A DNA stretch of 64,000 bases from JAAEPI01 sp965212145 (GTDB lineage Bacteria > Bacteroidota > Bacteroidia > Cytophagales > Cyclobacteriaceae), in contig CBDBUY010000004.1 in assembly GCA_965212145.1 (NCBI GenBank), forward strand, positions 496,001 to 560,000, given 5' to 3'. Of the stretch, positions 15,346 to 24,035 are shown piece after piece (positions within the stretch are counted from its first letter, which is position 1; every line of letters starts with the position of its first letter). A program made the translations under genes and the position numbers. The notes under the pieces were generated by a model that did not search any database, was not told the origin of the DNA, and worked only from the letters and a program-made list of their open reading frames with translations.

Positions 15346-16671
15346 ATGAATTTCGAAAAGGAATCCATTAATCTGCTAATCGAATCACTGAAAAAACTCG
15401 ATTCAGGATTTAAACTACCAGATGCAGAAGTTAATCACGATTACGCAAAAATGGAATCGGTGCTGACGGAAGTCAGTGAAAAAATGCAGGATAATTTCCC
15501 ATATTTCCATCCATTGTACGCCGGACAAATGCTCAAACCTCCACATCCTGTTGCTCGTGCAGCCTACCAGCTAGCCATGTGGATCAATCCGAACAATCAT
15601 GCTATAGATGGCAGTCGCGCCAGCTCTCCTATGGAAAAAGAGGTCGTCGATGATTTGGCGAAAATGTTCGGAATGAAAGTGCATCTGGGTCACCTGACCA
15701 GCGGAGGCACCATGGCCAATATGGAGGCACTTTGGATAGGTGGTCTGGAAAACCCTGACAAGCAGGTGGTGGCCTCTGACCAATCCCATTATACGCACCA
15801 ACGCATTTGTGGTGTGTTGAAAATTCCTTTTGAGTTTGTGAAGAGCGACATGGATGGCCGAATGGACTTAGCAACTCTGGAAGAAAACCTGCAGACCGGG
15901 AATGTTGGGACGGTAGTGGTCACGATGGGAACAACCGGATTAGGAAAAGTAGACCCATTGGCAGAGGTGCTCGAGTTGCGAAAGAAATACGATTTTAGAA
16001 TTCATGCCGACGCGGCGTATGGCGGATATTTCGGATTGGCTCAGAACCTCAAACCCGAAACATCAAAACATTTCCAACGACTCTCAGAAGTAGACAGCAT
16101 CGTGATTGATCCTCATAAACACGGACTGCAACCTTACGGATGTGGCTGTGTGCTTTTCAGTGACCCGAATGTGGCGAAACACTATTTGCACGACTCACCC
16201 TACACGTATTTCACCTCGGAAGACTTGCATCTTGGTGAGATCAGCCTGGAATGTTCCAGAGCGGGAGCATCGGCAGTTGCCTTATGGGCGACACATAAAA
16301 TGCTGCCTCCGATTGCGGGAAGCGAGTTTGCCGCAGATCTCGAAAAGTGCCGAAGTGCCGCTTTGCAACTGGCAGGGAAAATTAGTTCGGAAGAACGATT
16401 CGCATTGATCGGTGAACCTGAGCTGGACATTGTGGTGTGGGCAGTAAAGGCGGACTCGGTTTCCAAAATGTCACAGCTTGCAGATCAGCTATTTACAGAT
16501 GCCGCGCAGAAGGACCTGCACCTATCCAAACTCAAAGTGCCGATTGACAAGCTCTGTTTGGAAGGAGTTGAACTTGATGCAGAACACGTAACCTGTTTGC
16601 GGTGCTGCCTGATGAAGCCAGAGCATCTGGATTGGGTGGATGAGATATGGCAAAGGCTGGTGAAAAAATAG
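15346..16671 (+). CDS. PLP-dependent group II decarboxylase
   Basis: This 441-residue protein belongs to the group II pyridoxal-phosphate decarboxylases (glutamate, aspartate, tyrosine and diaminobutyrate decarboxylases). The cofactor-binding block HADAAYGGYF and the Schiff-base lysine in DPHKHGLQPYGCG (K258) are present. LTSGGTMANMEALW is the phosphate-binding region. The amino-acid substrate cannot be read from sequence. A TTTG preceded by AAAC lies just before the start, so the leader may be very short. It is divergent from the DksA-like operon, with 60 bases between. Confidence 0.88.
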   Translation: MNFEKESINLLIESLKKLDSGFKLPDAEVNHDYAKMESVLTEVSEKMQDNFPYFHPLYAGQMLKPPHPVARAAYQLAMWINPNNHAIDGSRASSPMEKEVVDDLAKMFGMKVHLGHLTSGGTMANMEALWIGGLENPDKQVVASDQSHYTHQRICGVLKIPFEFVKSDMDGRMDLATLEENLQTGNVGTVVVTMGTTGLGKVDPLAEVLELRKKYDFRIHADAAYGGYFGLAQNLKPETSKHFQRLSEVDSIVIDPHKHGLQPYGCGCVLFSDPNVAKHYLHDSPYTYFTSEDLHLGEISLECSRAGASAVALWATHKMLPPIAGSEFAADLEKCRSAALQLAGKISSEERFALIGEPELDIVVWAVKADSVSKMSQLADQLFTDAAQKDLHLSKLKVPIDKLCLEGVELDAEHVTCLRCCLMKPEHLDWVDEIWQRLVKK

Positions 16672-16721
16672 TATGCATGCATAACATTTTCCCGAATCTC
16701 TCTATCTTCGACGTGCATAAA

Positions 16722-16749
16722 AAAACCCCAGTCGATTGACCAGGGTTTT
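16722..16749 (-). terminator. Intrinsic terminator after tRNA-Phe
   Basis: The two arms pair over 12 positions (AAAACCCTGGTC with GACTGGGGTTTT on the minus strand, two G-U pairs) around an AATC loop, followed by T residues. It lies 9 bases beyond the tRNA 3' end. It may also end the convergent decarboxylase transcript. Confidence 0.8.
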
Positions 16750-16757
16750 GAAGCTTG

Positions 16758-16830
16758 TGGTGCTGAGTGGATTCGAACCACCGACTCACGGATTTTCAGT
16801 CCGATGCTCTACCAACTGAGCTACAGCACC
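16758..16830 (-). tRNA. tRNA-Phe (anticodon GAA)
   Basis: This 73-base gene folds as a full cloverleaf. The acceptor arms GGTGCTG and CAGCACC pair perfectly with discriminator A. The D-arm TAGCTCAGTTGGTAGAGCA, anticodon loop CTGAAAA with GAA at positions 34-36 (plus-strand bases 16795-16797) and GGTTCGAATCC T-arm are all present. CCA is not encoded. A terminator follows. Confidence 0.97.
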
Positions 16831-16912
16831 AAAAAGCGGAGGCAAAAGTATGAGAATTATCTGGACGTGACAAAATATTGAATAAATTAAGATTAATAAT
16901 CTGACAACATAA

Positions 16913-18229
16913 ATGACTTATCTAGCCCAAGCCGTATTTCTCCTTATCCTGGGATCGTTCGGATTTCTGATAGCCAGGCGAATCGGCCAGATCCGAAAAA
17001 ACATTCTGAGTGGACGTCCTGAGGAAATTTCAGGCAATGAAGGTCAGCGTTGGCGCAACCTGCTACTCATCGCTCTTGGACAGAAAAAGATGTTCAAACG
17101 ACCCATTCCGGCCTTTCTGCACTTTCTTATTTACATCGGGTTCATCCTGATTAACCTGGAGGTTCTGGAGATTATCATCGATGGAATCGCTGGCACACAC
17201 AGAGTATTTGCCCCATGGCTGGGTGGATTCTATCCTACTTTGATTTCATTCTTTGAGATTTTGGCGGTGGGTGTCCTACTGGCTTGTGTGGTATTTCTGA
17301 TTCGCCGAAACATCCTGAACGTTCCACGATTCAAGAAACCCGAGATGAAAGGCTGGCCGGCCTTGGACGGAAACCTGATCCTGATTATTGAGATTGTATT
17401 GATGGTTGCCATACTGAGCATGAATGCCTCGGACACAGTCCTACAAATGCGCGGAGTTCCTCATTACGTGGATGCCGGGCCTTATGTCATCAGCAGTTTG
17501 ATTGTTCCGATTTTTGAAAATTATTCTGAAGGGACACTGGTATTTATCGAGCGAGCCGCTTGGTGGTTCCACATTGTAGGCATTTTCGCTTTTGCACTTT
17601 ACGTCACATACTCCAAGCACCTGCATATTTTCATGGCGTTCCCGAATACCTATTACGGCCGGGTGACTCCTCAGGGACAAATGAACAACATGCCGGAAAT
17701 CACCAACGAAGTGAAAATCATGCTGGGCATGCCCATGGAAGGCGAAGCTGCTCCGCCACCGGAGGGAATGAAATTTGGTGCCAAGGACGCCACTGACCTC
17801 AGCTGGAAAAACCTGATGGATGCCTATGCCTGCACCGAGTGTGGAAGATGTACCTCAGAATGTCCTGCTAACCTGACCGGTAAGAAATTGTCTCCCCGGA
17901 AAATAATGATGGACACCCGTGATCGTATTGAAGACATTGGGGCAGGAAAAGGAGAAGGCAAATCCTTATTGGGTGATCACATTACAAAAGAAGAAATCAA
18001 CGCTTGCACCAATTGCAATGCGTGTGTGGAAGCTTGCCCGGTGACGATCAATCCTTTGGACATCATCCTTCAACTTCGACGGTATGTGGCCATGGAAGAG
18101 TCCGGTTCTCCGGCCTCTTGGAATGCCATGTTCCAAAACGTCGAAACGAATTTTGCTCCCTGGAAATTTGCCCCAACCGACCGATTCAACTGGGCTGCCG
18201 AACTTAAAGACTCTGAAAAAAATGACTGA
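16913..18229 (+). CDS. Membrane Fe-S oxidoreductase, HdrD/E-like fusion
   Basis: This 438-residue protein has about five to six transmembrane helices in its first 250 residues, resembling the cytochrome b-type (NarI/HdrE-like) membrane subunit. A soluble ferredoxin domain follows with two 4Fe-4S motifs: CTECGRCTSECP from residue 307 and CTNCNACVEACP from residue 365. It probably passes electrons between the membrane quinone pool and the next gene product. The two overlap by eight bases, so they are likely made as a complex. Physiological donor and acceptor are unknown; this pair is widespread in Bacteroidota. Confidence 0.85.
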   Translation: MTYLAQAVFLLILGSFGFLIARRIGQIRKNILSGRPEEISGNEGQRWRNLLLIALGQKKMFKRPIPAFLHFLIYIGFILINLEVLEIIIDGIAGTHRVFAPWLGGFYPTLISFFEILAVGVLLACVVFLIRRNILNVPRFKKPEMKGWPALDGNLILIIEIVLMVAILSMNASDTVLQMRGVPHYVDAGPYVISSLIVPIFENYSEGTLVFIERAAWWFHIVGIFAFALYVTYSKHLHIFMAFPNTYYGRVTPQGQMNNMPEITNEVKIMLGMPMEGEAAPPPEGMKFGAKDATDLSWKNLMDAYACTECGRCTSECPANLTGKKLSPRKIMMDTRDRIEDIGAGKGEGKSLLGDHITKEEINACTNCNACVEACPVTINPLDIILQLRRYVAMEESGSPASWNAMFQNVETNFAPWKFAPTDRFNWAAELKDSEKND

Positions 18230-19013
18230 TATCCAAATACCAACTGTAGCAGACCTGGTTGCGAAAGGCGAGAAACCCGAAGTGCTTTTCTGGGTAGGTT
18301 GTGCCGGCTCTTACGATGATCGCTACAAGAGCGTGACCAAAGCTTTCGTTAAAATCCTGAACAAAGTGGGCGTGAAGTTCGCCGTACTAGGGCCTGAGGA
18401 AACGTGCACTGGAGATCCTGCAAGAAGAGCCGGAAATGAGTTTCTATTCCAGATGCAGGCGATGGCCAACATACAGGTGTTGAATGGCTATGAAATCCAA
18501 AAGATCGTGACAGCCTGTCCACATTGCTTCAATACCTTGAAAAACGAATACCCCGAGTTGGGTGGAAATTATGACGTCATTCATCACTCCGCCTTTCTGC
18601 AGCAATTGATCAATGATGGGAAAGTGACGATGCAAGGCGGTGGCGAGTTCAAAGGACGTAAAATCACCTATCACGACTCGTGCTTCCTTGGTCGCGCGAA
18701 CAATGTTTATGAGGCTCCAAGAAAAGTATTGGAAGCCCTGGACGCTGAGTTAGTGGAAATGAAAAGGTGCCGGACCAAAGGTCTCTGCTGTGGCGCTGGA
18801 GGTGGACAAATGTTTAAGGATGCCGAGCCCGGAAACAAGGAAATCAACATTGAGCGAACGGAGGAGGCGCTGAACACGGGAGCTGACACCATCGCAGTGG
18901 CGTGCCCATTTTGCATGACGATGATGTCAGATGGAGTAAAAAATAAGGAGAAGGAAGGCGAGGTGAAGGTGCAAGACCTGGCCGAACTTATCGCTGAGTC
19001 AGAAGGTTTATAA
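18222..19013 (+). CDS. Fe-S oxidoreductase with two CCG domains (HdrB-like)
   Basis: This 263-residue cytoplasmic protein has two cysteine-rich CCG domains: WVGCAGSYDD with ACPHC, and HDSCFLGR with CCGAGGG and ACPFC. They resemble heterodisulfide reductase subunit B and the GlpC/LutA family, which hold a non-cubane cluster. It overlaps the membrane partner by eight bases. The frame is open further upstream, but the ATG at 18222 gives the expected N-terminus. It is likely the catalytic subunit of a disulfide- or quinone-linked oxidoreductase. Confidence 0.87.
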   Translation: MTDIQIPTVADLVAKGEKPEVLFWVGCAGSYDDRYKSVTKAFVKILNKVGVKFAVLGPEETCTGDPARRAGNEFLFQMQAMANIQVLNGYEIQKIVTACPHCFNTLKNEYPELGGNYDVIHHSAFLQQLINDGKVTMQGGGEFKGRKITYHDSCFLGRANNVYEAPRKVLEALDAELVEMKRCRTKGLCCGAGGGQMFKDAEPGNKEINIERTEEALNTGADTIAVACPFCMTMMSDGVKNKEKEGEVKVQDLAELIAESEGL

Positions 19014-19016
19014 GAT

Positions 19017-19517
19017 ATGTTTACGACAGCCAAAAAGAAGTTGAGTTTCGATCAGATGTCTGGTGAATCCAGAATTTGGATCTATCAGTCCAATCGCATT
19101 TTAAATGAGGTAGAAGCTGAAGCGGTCCAGGCAGAAATGTCAAGCTTCCTTGCCGACTGGAAAGCGCATGGTAATGAACTTATGGCTGGCTCTGAACTCT
19201 TTCATGGATTGTTTTTGGTCATTGCCCTAGATGAGTCGTTTTCAGCGGCCAGTGGGTGCAGTATTGACACCTGCGTCCGAAAAATCATTCAGCTGGGTCA
19301 ACAATTTCAAATCGATTTTATGGATCGATCCAATGTAGCGATTGCGCGTGAGCAGGAAGTTTCCCTTTACCCATTGAAAGACATTTCGGCTTTGGTGAAA
19401 ACCGGAGAGATCACACCTTCGACATTGGTGTACGATAACACTATCCAAAAGCTTTCTCTGCTTGATCAATGGATAAAACCAGCCAAAGACACCTGGCTGA
19501 AACGCTATTTCAAATAA
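19017..19517 (+). CDS. Conserved Bacteroidota protein of unknown function
   Basis: This 166-residue protein has no signal peptide or membrane helix. The pattern SRIWIYQSNRIL at the start and ASGCSIDTCVRKIIQLGQQ in the middle recurs in Bacteroidota proteins sometimes labelled ABC transporter ATPase, but no Walker motif is present, so I do not use that name. It follows the HdrB-like gene after three bases, so it is co-transcribed and may assist that complex. Two nearby cysteines (SGCSIDTC) could bind a metal or form a disulfide. Confidence 0.7.
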   Translation: MFTTAKKKLSFDQMSGESRIWIYQSNRILNEVEAEAVQAEMSSFLADWKAHGNELMAGSELFHGLFLVIALDESFSAASGCSIDTCVRKIIQLGQQFQIDFMDRSNVAIAREQEVSLYPLKDISALVKTGEITPSTLVYDNTIQKLSLLDQWIKPAKDTWLKRYFK

Positions 19518-19581
19518 GGCGTTTCCAATTCTGCCTTGTTCACATATCACTTCTGCTCATTTTTCGTTTTAACTTGGTAGT

Positions 19582-21555
19582 ATGAAATACGTCCTCAGTT
19601 TGTGTGTTTTGATCAGCAGCGTTTGCCTGGCTCAGAAGTCTTTTGAGCGAGGAGAATACGACGTTTTTATTTCCAAGTATGGGAAAAGCGCCAAGCAGAA
19701 CGATCCTGAGATAAATTTCAAACTCGGTGAAGCGTACCGCCTTTCCAACCGACCCATTGAAGCCATTCCTTACTATGAGGAAGCGATCAAAAAAGGGGTC
19801 GTGGAAGAAGAGGTTCATTTGTATTTGGCTCGGGCCTATCGATTTGATCAGAATGTGAAAAAAGCCCGACAAGTATTGGAAGAATACCTTCCCAAGGCGA
19901 GGAATAAAAATCTCATCAAAAAGGCAGAGGGTGAAATGGAGGCTCTTCGGAAAATCGATGAAGTCAAGAATAAGACAAGCTACTATCGGGTCAAGAACCT
20001 CTCAGAAATCAATACGCCTGCCGCAGAATACTCACCGACTTATTCCAACAATTACCTCTACTTCACCTCCAATCGGAATGCTTCCAAAATTTACCGAGCC
20101 ACGGGGACAGGCTACACGGATCTGTACCGAGTGGGGACTCGGGGAGCCAATGTCAACATTTCCACGCTACGCCCTTTGCCAACGGTCATCAATGACCCCA
20201 ATGTGAACGAGGGAACCATGGCGCTTTCTCCAGATGGAACGTGGCTGGTTTTCGCAAAAGGAAACACTGGAAAAGCGTCGGGAAACACCAATGTGAATCT
20301 ATACTTCTCAAGATTCAGAAACGGGAAGTGGTCAGATCCGAGACCTCTCAGCGTGAATGACCCTGACTCTTGGGATTCCACACCAGCTTTGAGCCCAGAT
20401 GGTACTACTCTTTATTTTTCATCAAATCGTCCGGGTGGATACGGGGGCGATGACTTGTATGCCGCGAACCTAGACCGAAGAGGAAGGTGGGTGGACGTTC
20501 GGAATCTGGGCACTGAAATCAACACACACGGGAATGAAAACTTCCCATTTATCTCTGAGGACGGCAAATTGTATTTCGCTTCAGATGGACATCCCGGACT
20601 TGGGAAATTAGATCTGTTCATGGCAAATCGGACCGGTGGGCGAATTGAAATTGAAAACCTAGGCAGCCCGATTAACTCCGAAGGAGACGATTTCGGGATG
20701 TACCAATTTGACCTTACACGGGGTTTCTTTAGCTCCAACAGACGAGGCGGAAAAGGTGACGATGACATCTATACTTTCATCAATGACGATCCGGATTTGA
20801 AAGTGGTGAATTACTTCCTAACCGGAACCACGATTACTAAAGACGATGGTGGTAAAGACATCATACTGCCCAACACGAAAGTGCGACTGGTAGATGCCAA
20901 TGAAAACCTGGTAGAAGAGTCTTTCACTGGCGAAGATGGAAAATTCAAATTCAGGGTTTACACAGAGGAAACGTACAATCTTATTGGGGAGAAAACTGAC
21001 TATTTCACAACGAGAAAAATATTCTCCACGATTGGCAAAACTGCTAAGAGAGACACGCTGACTGAATTCATCACGAATGTGAATTTCGAGACTCAGGTGC
21101 AGATGGATCGCATCGTCATCGAAAAGCCGATTGTGCTGAACAACATTTACTACGATTTTGACAAAGCAGAAATCAGGGAAGATGCCAAACCCGTATTGGA
21201 CAGTTTGGTTCTGATCATGAATGACAATCCCGAGATCTTCATTGAATTAGGCTCACACACAGATGCCCGTGATACCGAAGAATACAACCTTGATTTGTCC
21301 AGAAGACGTGCCATTTCCGCTGTGAAATATATTCTCTCTAAAGGAATAGATGATTCAAGAATAACCGCTCGTGGCTATGGAGAATCCAGGCTGTTAATCA
21401 AGAACGCCAAGACGGAAGAAGAGCATCAAAAAAACCGCCGAACAGAATTCAAGGTCCTACAATACAATCCCAAGGATCGTGATGACAGCCTGCCATTGGA
21501 TGAAGAATTTGACGAGTATGATCGGTTTTTCATCGATGATGGTTCGGGCGGGTAA
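19582..21555 (+). CDS. OmpA-family protein with TPR, propeller and regulatory-like domains (PorE-like)
   Basis: This 657-residue secreted protein has a signal peptide (cut near SVCLAQ), then TPR helices (about 25-130). A WD40/PD40-like propeller follows (about 150-410, with repeated YFSSNRPGG-type blades). Next come a carboxypeptidase-regulatory-like beta domain (about 415-490) and a C-terminal OmpA peptidoglycan-binding domain (NNIYYDFDKAEIRE, then LSRRRAISAVKYIL). This order and length match PorE of the type IX secretion system, which anchors the machine to peptidoglycan. Similar OmpA proteins also exist outside T9SS, so the PorE identity is an inference. The BspA-like protein at 46919 carries a T9SS signal. 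Confidence 0.8.
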   Translation: MKYVLSLCVLISSVCLAQKSFERGEYDVFISKYGKSAKQNDPEINFKLGEAYRLSNRPIEAIPYYEEAIKKGVVEEEVHLYLARAYRFDQNVKKARQVLEEYLPKARNKNLIKKAEGEMEALRKIDEVKNKTSYYRVKNLSEINTPAAEYSPTYSNNYLYFTSNRNASKIYRATGTGYTDLYRVGTRGANVNISTLRPLPTVINDPNVNEGTMALSPDGTWLVFAKGNTGKASGNTNVNLYFSRFRNGKWSDPRPLSVNDPDSWDSTPALSPDGTTLYFSSNRPGGYGGDDLYAANLDRRGRWVDVRNLGTEINTHGNENFPFISEDGKLYFASDGHPGLGKLDLFMANRTGGRIEIENLGSPINSEGDDFGMYQFDLTRGFFSSNRRGGKGDDDIYTFINDDPDLKVVNYFLTGTTITKDDGGKDIILPNTKVRLVDANENLVEESFTGEDGKFKFRVYTEETYNLIGEKTDYFTTRKIFSTIGKTAKRDTLTEFITNVNFETQVQMDRIVIEKPIVLNNIYYDFDKAEIREDAKPVLDSLVLIMNDNPEIFIELGSHTDARDTEEYNLDLSRRRAISAVKYILSKGIDDSRITARGYGESRLLIKNAKTEEEHQKNRRTEFKVLQYNPKDRDDSLPLDEEFDEYDRFFIDDGSGG

Positions 21556-21579
21556 ACCGGAAATCTTTTTCTTTGCACC

Positions 21580-22746
21580 ATGAGCGACCGCTATGCCCTC
21601 CGAGGAGTGTCTTCAGGAAAAGAAGAAGTCCATGCTGCCATCAAGAATTTAGACAAGGGGCTCTTCCCAAAAGCATTTTGTAAGATCACACCCGATCTCC
21701 TATCCAACGATCCTGATTACTGCTCCATCATGCATGCAGATGGAGCCGGAACCAAGTCCTCTTTAGCGTATATCTATTGGAAGGAAGCCGGTGACCTTTC
21801 TGTCTGGAAAGGAATCGCACAGGATGCGGTGATCATGAATGTGGACGACCTGCTTTGTGTCGGATGTACAGACAATATGCTCCTATCATCAACTATCGGT
21901 CGTAACAAAAACCTAATCCCCGGTGAGGTCATAAAAGCCCTGATTGAAGGCACTGAGGAAGTGCTTCAGATGCTGAGAGACAATGGCGTGCAAATACACA
22001 GCACCGGTGGAGAAACTGCTGATGTTGGGGACCTGGTGCGAACCGTGATCGTTGATAGCACAGTAATCGGTCGGATGAAAAGAGCTGACGTGATCTCCAA
22101 TGAAAACATCAAAGCCGGTGATGTTGTGGTCGGTTTATCTTCATTCGGTCAGGCCAGCTACGAGCAGGAATACAATGGCGGCATGGGCAGCAATGGGTTG
22201 ACCTCTGCACGGCATGACGTGTTTGATTCTGAGTATCGTGTTAAATATCCGGAATCCTTCGACCCAAAGGTAGATTCGGAATTCATTTATTCTGGTTCCA
22301 GAAAACTGACAGATTCCATTGAAGGATCCCCGATCAACGCCGGCAAATTAGTGCTCTCTCCTACTCGAACGTACGCACCGATTATCAAAGAATTATTGAA
22401 AGATCAACACCTGGCCATTCACGGAATGGTGCACTGTAGTGGTGGTGCGCAAACCAAAGTGTTGCACTTTGTCGATGATCTTAAAATTATCAAGAATGAT
22501 CTTTTCCAAGTTCCTCCCCTATTCAGGCTAATTCAGGAAGAAAGCGGGACGGATTGGCAAGAAATGTACAAGGTCTTCAACATGGGCCACCGCATGGAAA
22601 TTTACGTGGATGAGGACTCGGTTGATGAGATTATTGAGATCAGTGAATCCTTCAACGTAGATGCCAAAGTGATCGGCCATGTGGAAGAATCTGCAACGAA
22701 AGAGGTGTTGATTCGTTCAGAGTTCGGGGAATTCTCTTATCACTAA
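21580..22746 (+). CDS. purM: Phosphoribosylformylglycinamidine cyclo-ligase (AIR synthase)
   Basis: This 388-residue PurM-family enzyme closes the imidazole ring of 5-aminoimidazole ribotide in purine synthesis, using ATP. Visible motifs are HADGAGTKSSLAY, AQDAVIMNVDDLLCVG, STGGETADVGDL and the C-terminal CSGGAQTK block. It is of the longer Bacteroidota type. A -7-like TTTCTTTG ends only four bases before the ATG, so the mRNA leader may be minimal. The DUF456 gene follows directly after its stop codon. Confidence 0.92.
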   Translation: MSDRYALRGVSSGKEEVHAAIKNLDKGLFPKAFCKITPDLLSNDPDYCSIMHADGAGTKSSLAYIYWKEAGDLSVWKGIAQDAVIMNVDDLLCVGCTDNMLLSSTIGRNKNLIPGEVIKALIEGTEEVLQMLRDNGVQIHSTGGETADVGDLVRTVIVDSTVIGRMKRADVISNENIKAGDVVVGLSSFGQASYEQEYNGGMGSNGLTSARHDVFDSEYRVKYPESFDPKVDSEFIYSGSRKLTDSIEGSPINAGKLVLSPTRTYAPIIKELLKDQHLAIHGMVHCSGGAQTKVLHFVDDLKIIKNDLFQVPPLFRLIQEESGTDWQEMYKVFNMGHRMEIYVDEDSVDEIIEISESFNVDAKVIGHVEESATKEVLIRSEFGEFSYH

Positions 22747-23262
22747 ATGGAAGCATTTTTAATTATCCTGGCCATTCTATTGCTGGCCGTTGGCATCATC
22801 TTTTCAGTTCTACCTCCTCTGCCCGGCCCGATATTGTCGTACATCGCACTGATAGTGACACACTATGCTTCGGAGCAAACTGAGGTCTCCACTTTTTGGT
22901 TTGTTGTCTTGGCGATTGGCATGATTGCCGTTACCATTTTGGATTTTCTGATGCCTGCAGCTGCAACGAAGAAATTCGGTGGAACCAAAGCAGGCGTTTG
23001 GGGTGGATTGATCGGTACCGTCGTTGGCGTCTTTTCAGGAATTCCTTTTGGAATCATTATCGGACCACTATTTGGAGCGATCATCGGTGACCTGATCGGC
23101 GGAAATCAAATTCGAGCAGCGATGAAATCCGGTTTTGGTTCGTTTTTGGGATTCGTCGTAGCGACCAGCCTAAAAGTCATTTATAGCATTGTCGTAGGGC
23201 TGGTCATGGTTTGGAATATCAGCGGCCATATTATTGACCGGGTTTCAAGCTGGTTTGCCTGA
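22747..23262 (+). CDS. DUF456 family membrane protein
   Basis: This 171-residue integral membrane protein has four or five helices. Its Gly-rich, repeat-like region (FGGTKAGVWGGLIGTVVGVF then FGIIIGPLFGAIIGDLIGG) is the hallmark of DUF456. Function is unknown. Its ATG follows the purM stop without a gap, so translation is probably coupled. It converges with a lipoprotein gene whose stop is immediately adjacent. Confidence 0.8.
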   Translation: MEAFLIILAILLLAVGIIFSVLPPLPGPILSYIALIVTHYASEQTEVSTFWFVVLAIGMIAVTILDFLMPAAATKKFGGTKAGVWGGLIGTVVGVFSGIPFGIIIGPLFGAIIGDLIGGNQIRAAMKSGFGSFLGFVVATSLKVIYSIVVGLVMVWNISGHIIDRVSSWFA

Positions 23263-23637
23263 TTACTTTTCGTTTTCCCTCACAAATTGATAAAGTGTTT
23301 TTCCCGGAGCTTCTACCTCCTCAACCACCCATCGACCAATTGCACCGAAAACCCGCAGATTATCCGGCACATCCGTGATTTCAATCTCCTGACCCTTGAT
23401 AAGATTGGATTTGAATCCGAAGCTTTGTTTCTCCAATGAAACGAAGTTTGCCAGCACACTTGTTTGCAAAGCTTTGGTAATCTCCACATTCATGATGGCT
23501 TCATTCGGGTTCAACTCTCCCGGACCCGGAAGCGCCGGTTTTTCTGTGGCATCCGTGGACTCAGTAACTTTCTTTTGGCCTTTGCAAGCCACCATTGTTC
23601 CGGCAATAATCAAGAGCAATAAAATTCGATTTATCAT
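23263..23637 (-). CDS. Putative lipoprotein
   Basis: This 124-residue protein has a lipoprotein signal with lipobox TMVAC (lipidated Cys at about residue 18), then a Lys/Thr/Ser-rich linker and a small compact domain of unknown type. It lies 12 bases downstream of yraN on the same strand and is probably co-transcribed with it. No functional motif is seen. Confidence 0.6.
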   Translation of the reverse strand: MINRILLLLIIAGTMVACKGQKKVTESTDATEKPALPGPGELNPNEAIMNVEITKALQTSVLANFVSLEKQSFGFKSNLIKGQEIEITDVPDNLRVFGAIGRWVVEEVEAPGKTLYQFVRENEK

Positions 23638-23649
23638 CCACCAAAAATA

Positions 23650-23994
23650 TCAATAAAATGCATCCTCGATATGATCCAGCTTTCCTTTGACGTCAATGGA
23701 TACAATATCAAAACGAATGTCCTTTTGCCAGTTGATGGCGTGGATATAGTGATCGGCAGCATCTCGAATTTTGGATTGCTGGTTTTCATCCACAAAGTGT
23801 TCGGGCTCCCCAAAATCAGACCTTGATCGCATTTTGACCTCCACAAAAACCAGTAGTTCATTTTTCCAAAGCACGATCAAATCTATCTCCCCTCGTCCAT
23901 GCCGAAAATTTCTTTCCAGCACCTCGTAACCCGCCTTTTCCAAATAGTTGGATGCCTGATTCTCGCCGGCTTTTCCTTTAGCTTTGCTGTTCAT
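23650..23994 (-). CDS. YraN/UPF0102 family endonuclease-like protein
   Basis: This 114-residue protein has the UPF0102 restriction-endonuclease-like fold. Motifs GKAGENQASNYLEKAGY, the acidic GRGEIDLIV and the VFVEVKMR block provide the expected E-x-n-D-x-n-E-V-K catalytic pattern. Its cellular role is not settled; a link to DNA repair or recombination has been proposed for the family. It is divergent from lipB. Confidence 0.88.
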   Translation of the reverse strand: MNSKAKGKAGENQASNYLEKAGYEVLERNFRHGRGEIDLIVLWKNELLVFVEVKMRSRSDFGEPEHFVDENQQSKIRDAADHYIHAINWQKDIRFDIVSIDVKGKLDHIEDAFY

Positions 23995-24035
23995 TCAGTG
24001 GGAACTCTTTAACAGATTACCTGATTTTAAAGCTA

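Noticed and set aside
16703..16749. -7-like TATCTTCG followed by a hairpin near tRNA-Phe, possible small RNA
   Set aside because: The hairpin is better explained as the tRNA terminator, and no -33 box or conserved RNA is visible.
19017..19517. Label of ABC transporter ATPase for the 166-residue protein
   Set aside because: No Walker A, Walker B or signature motif is present.
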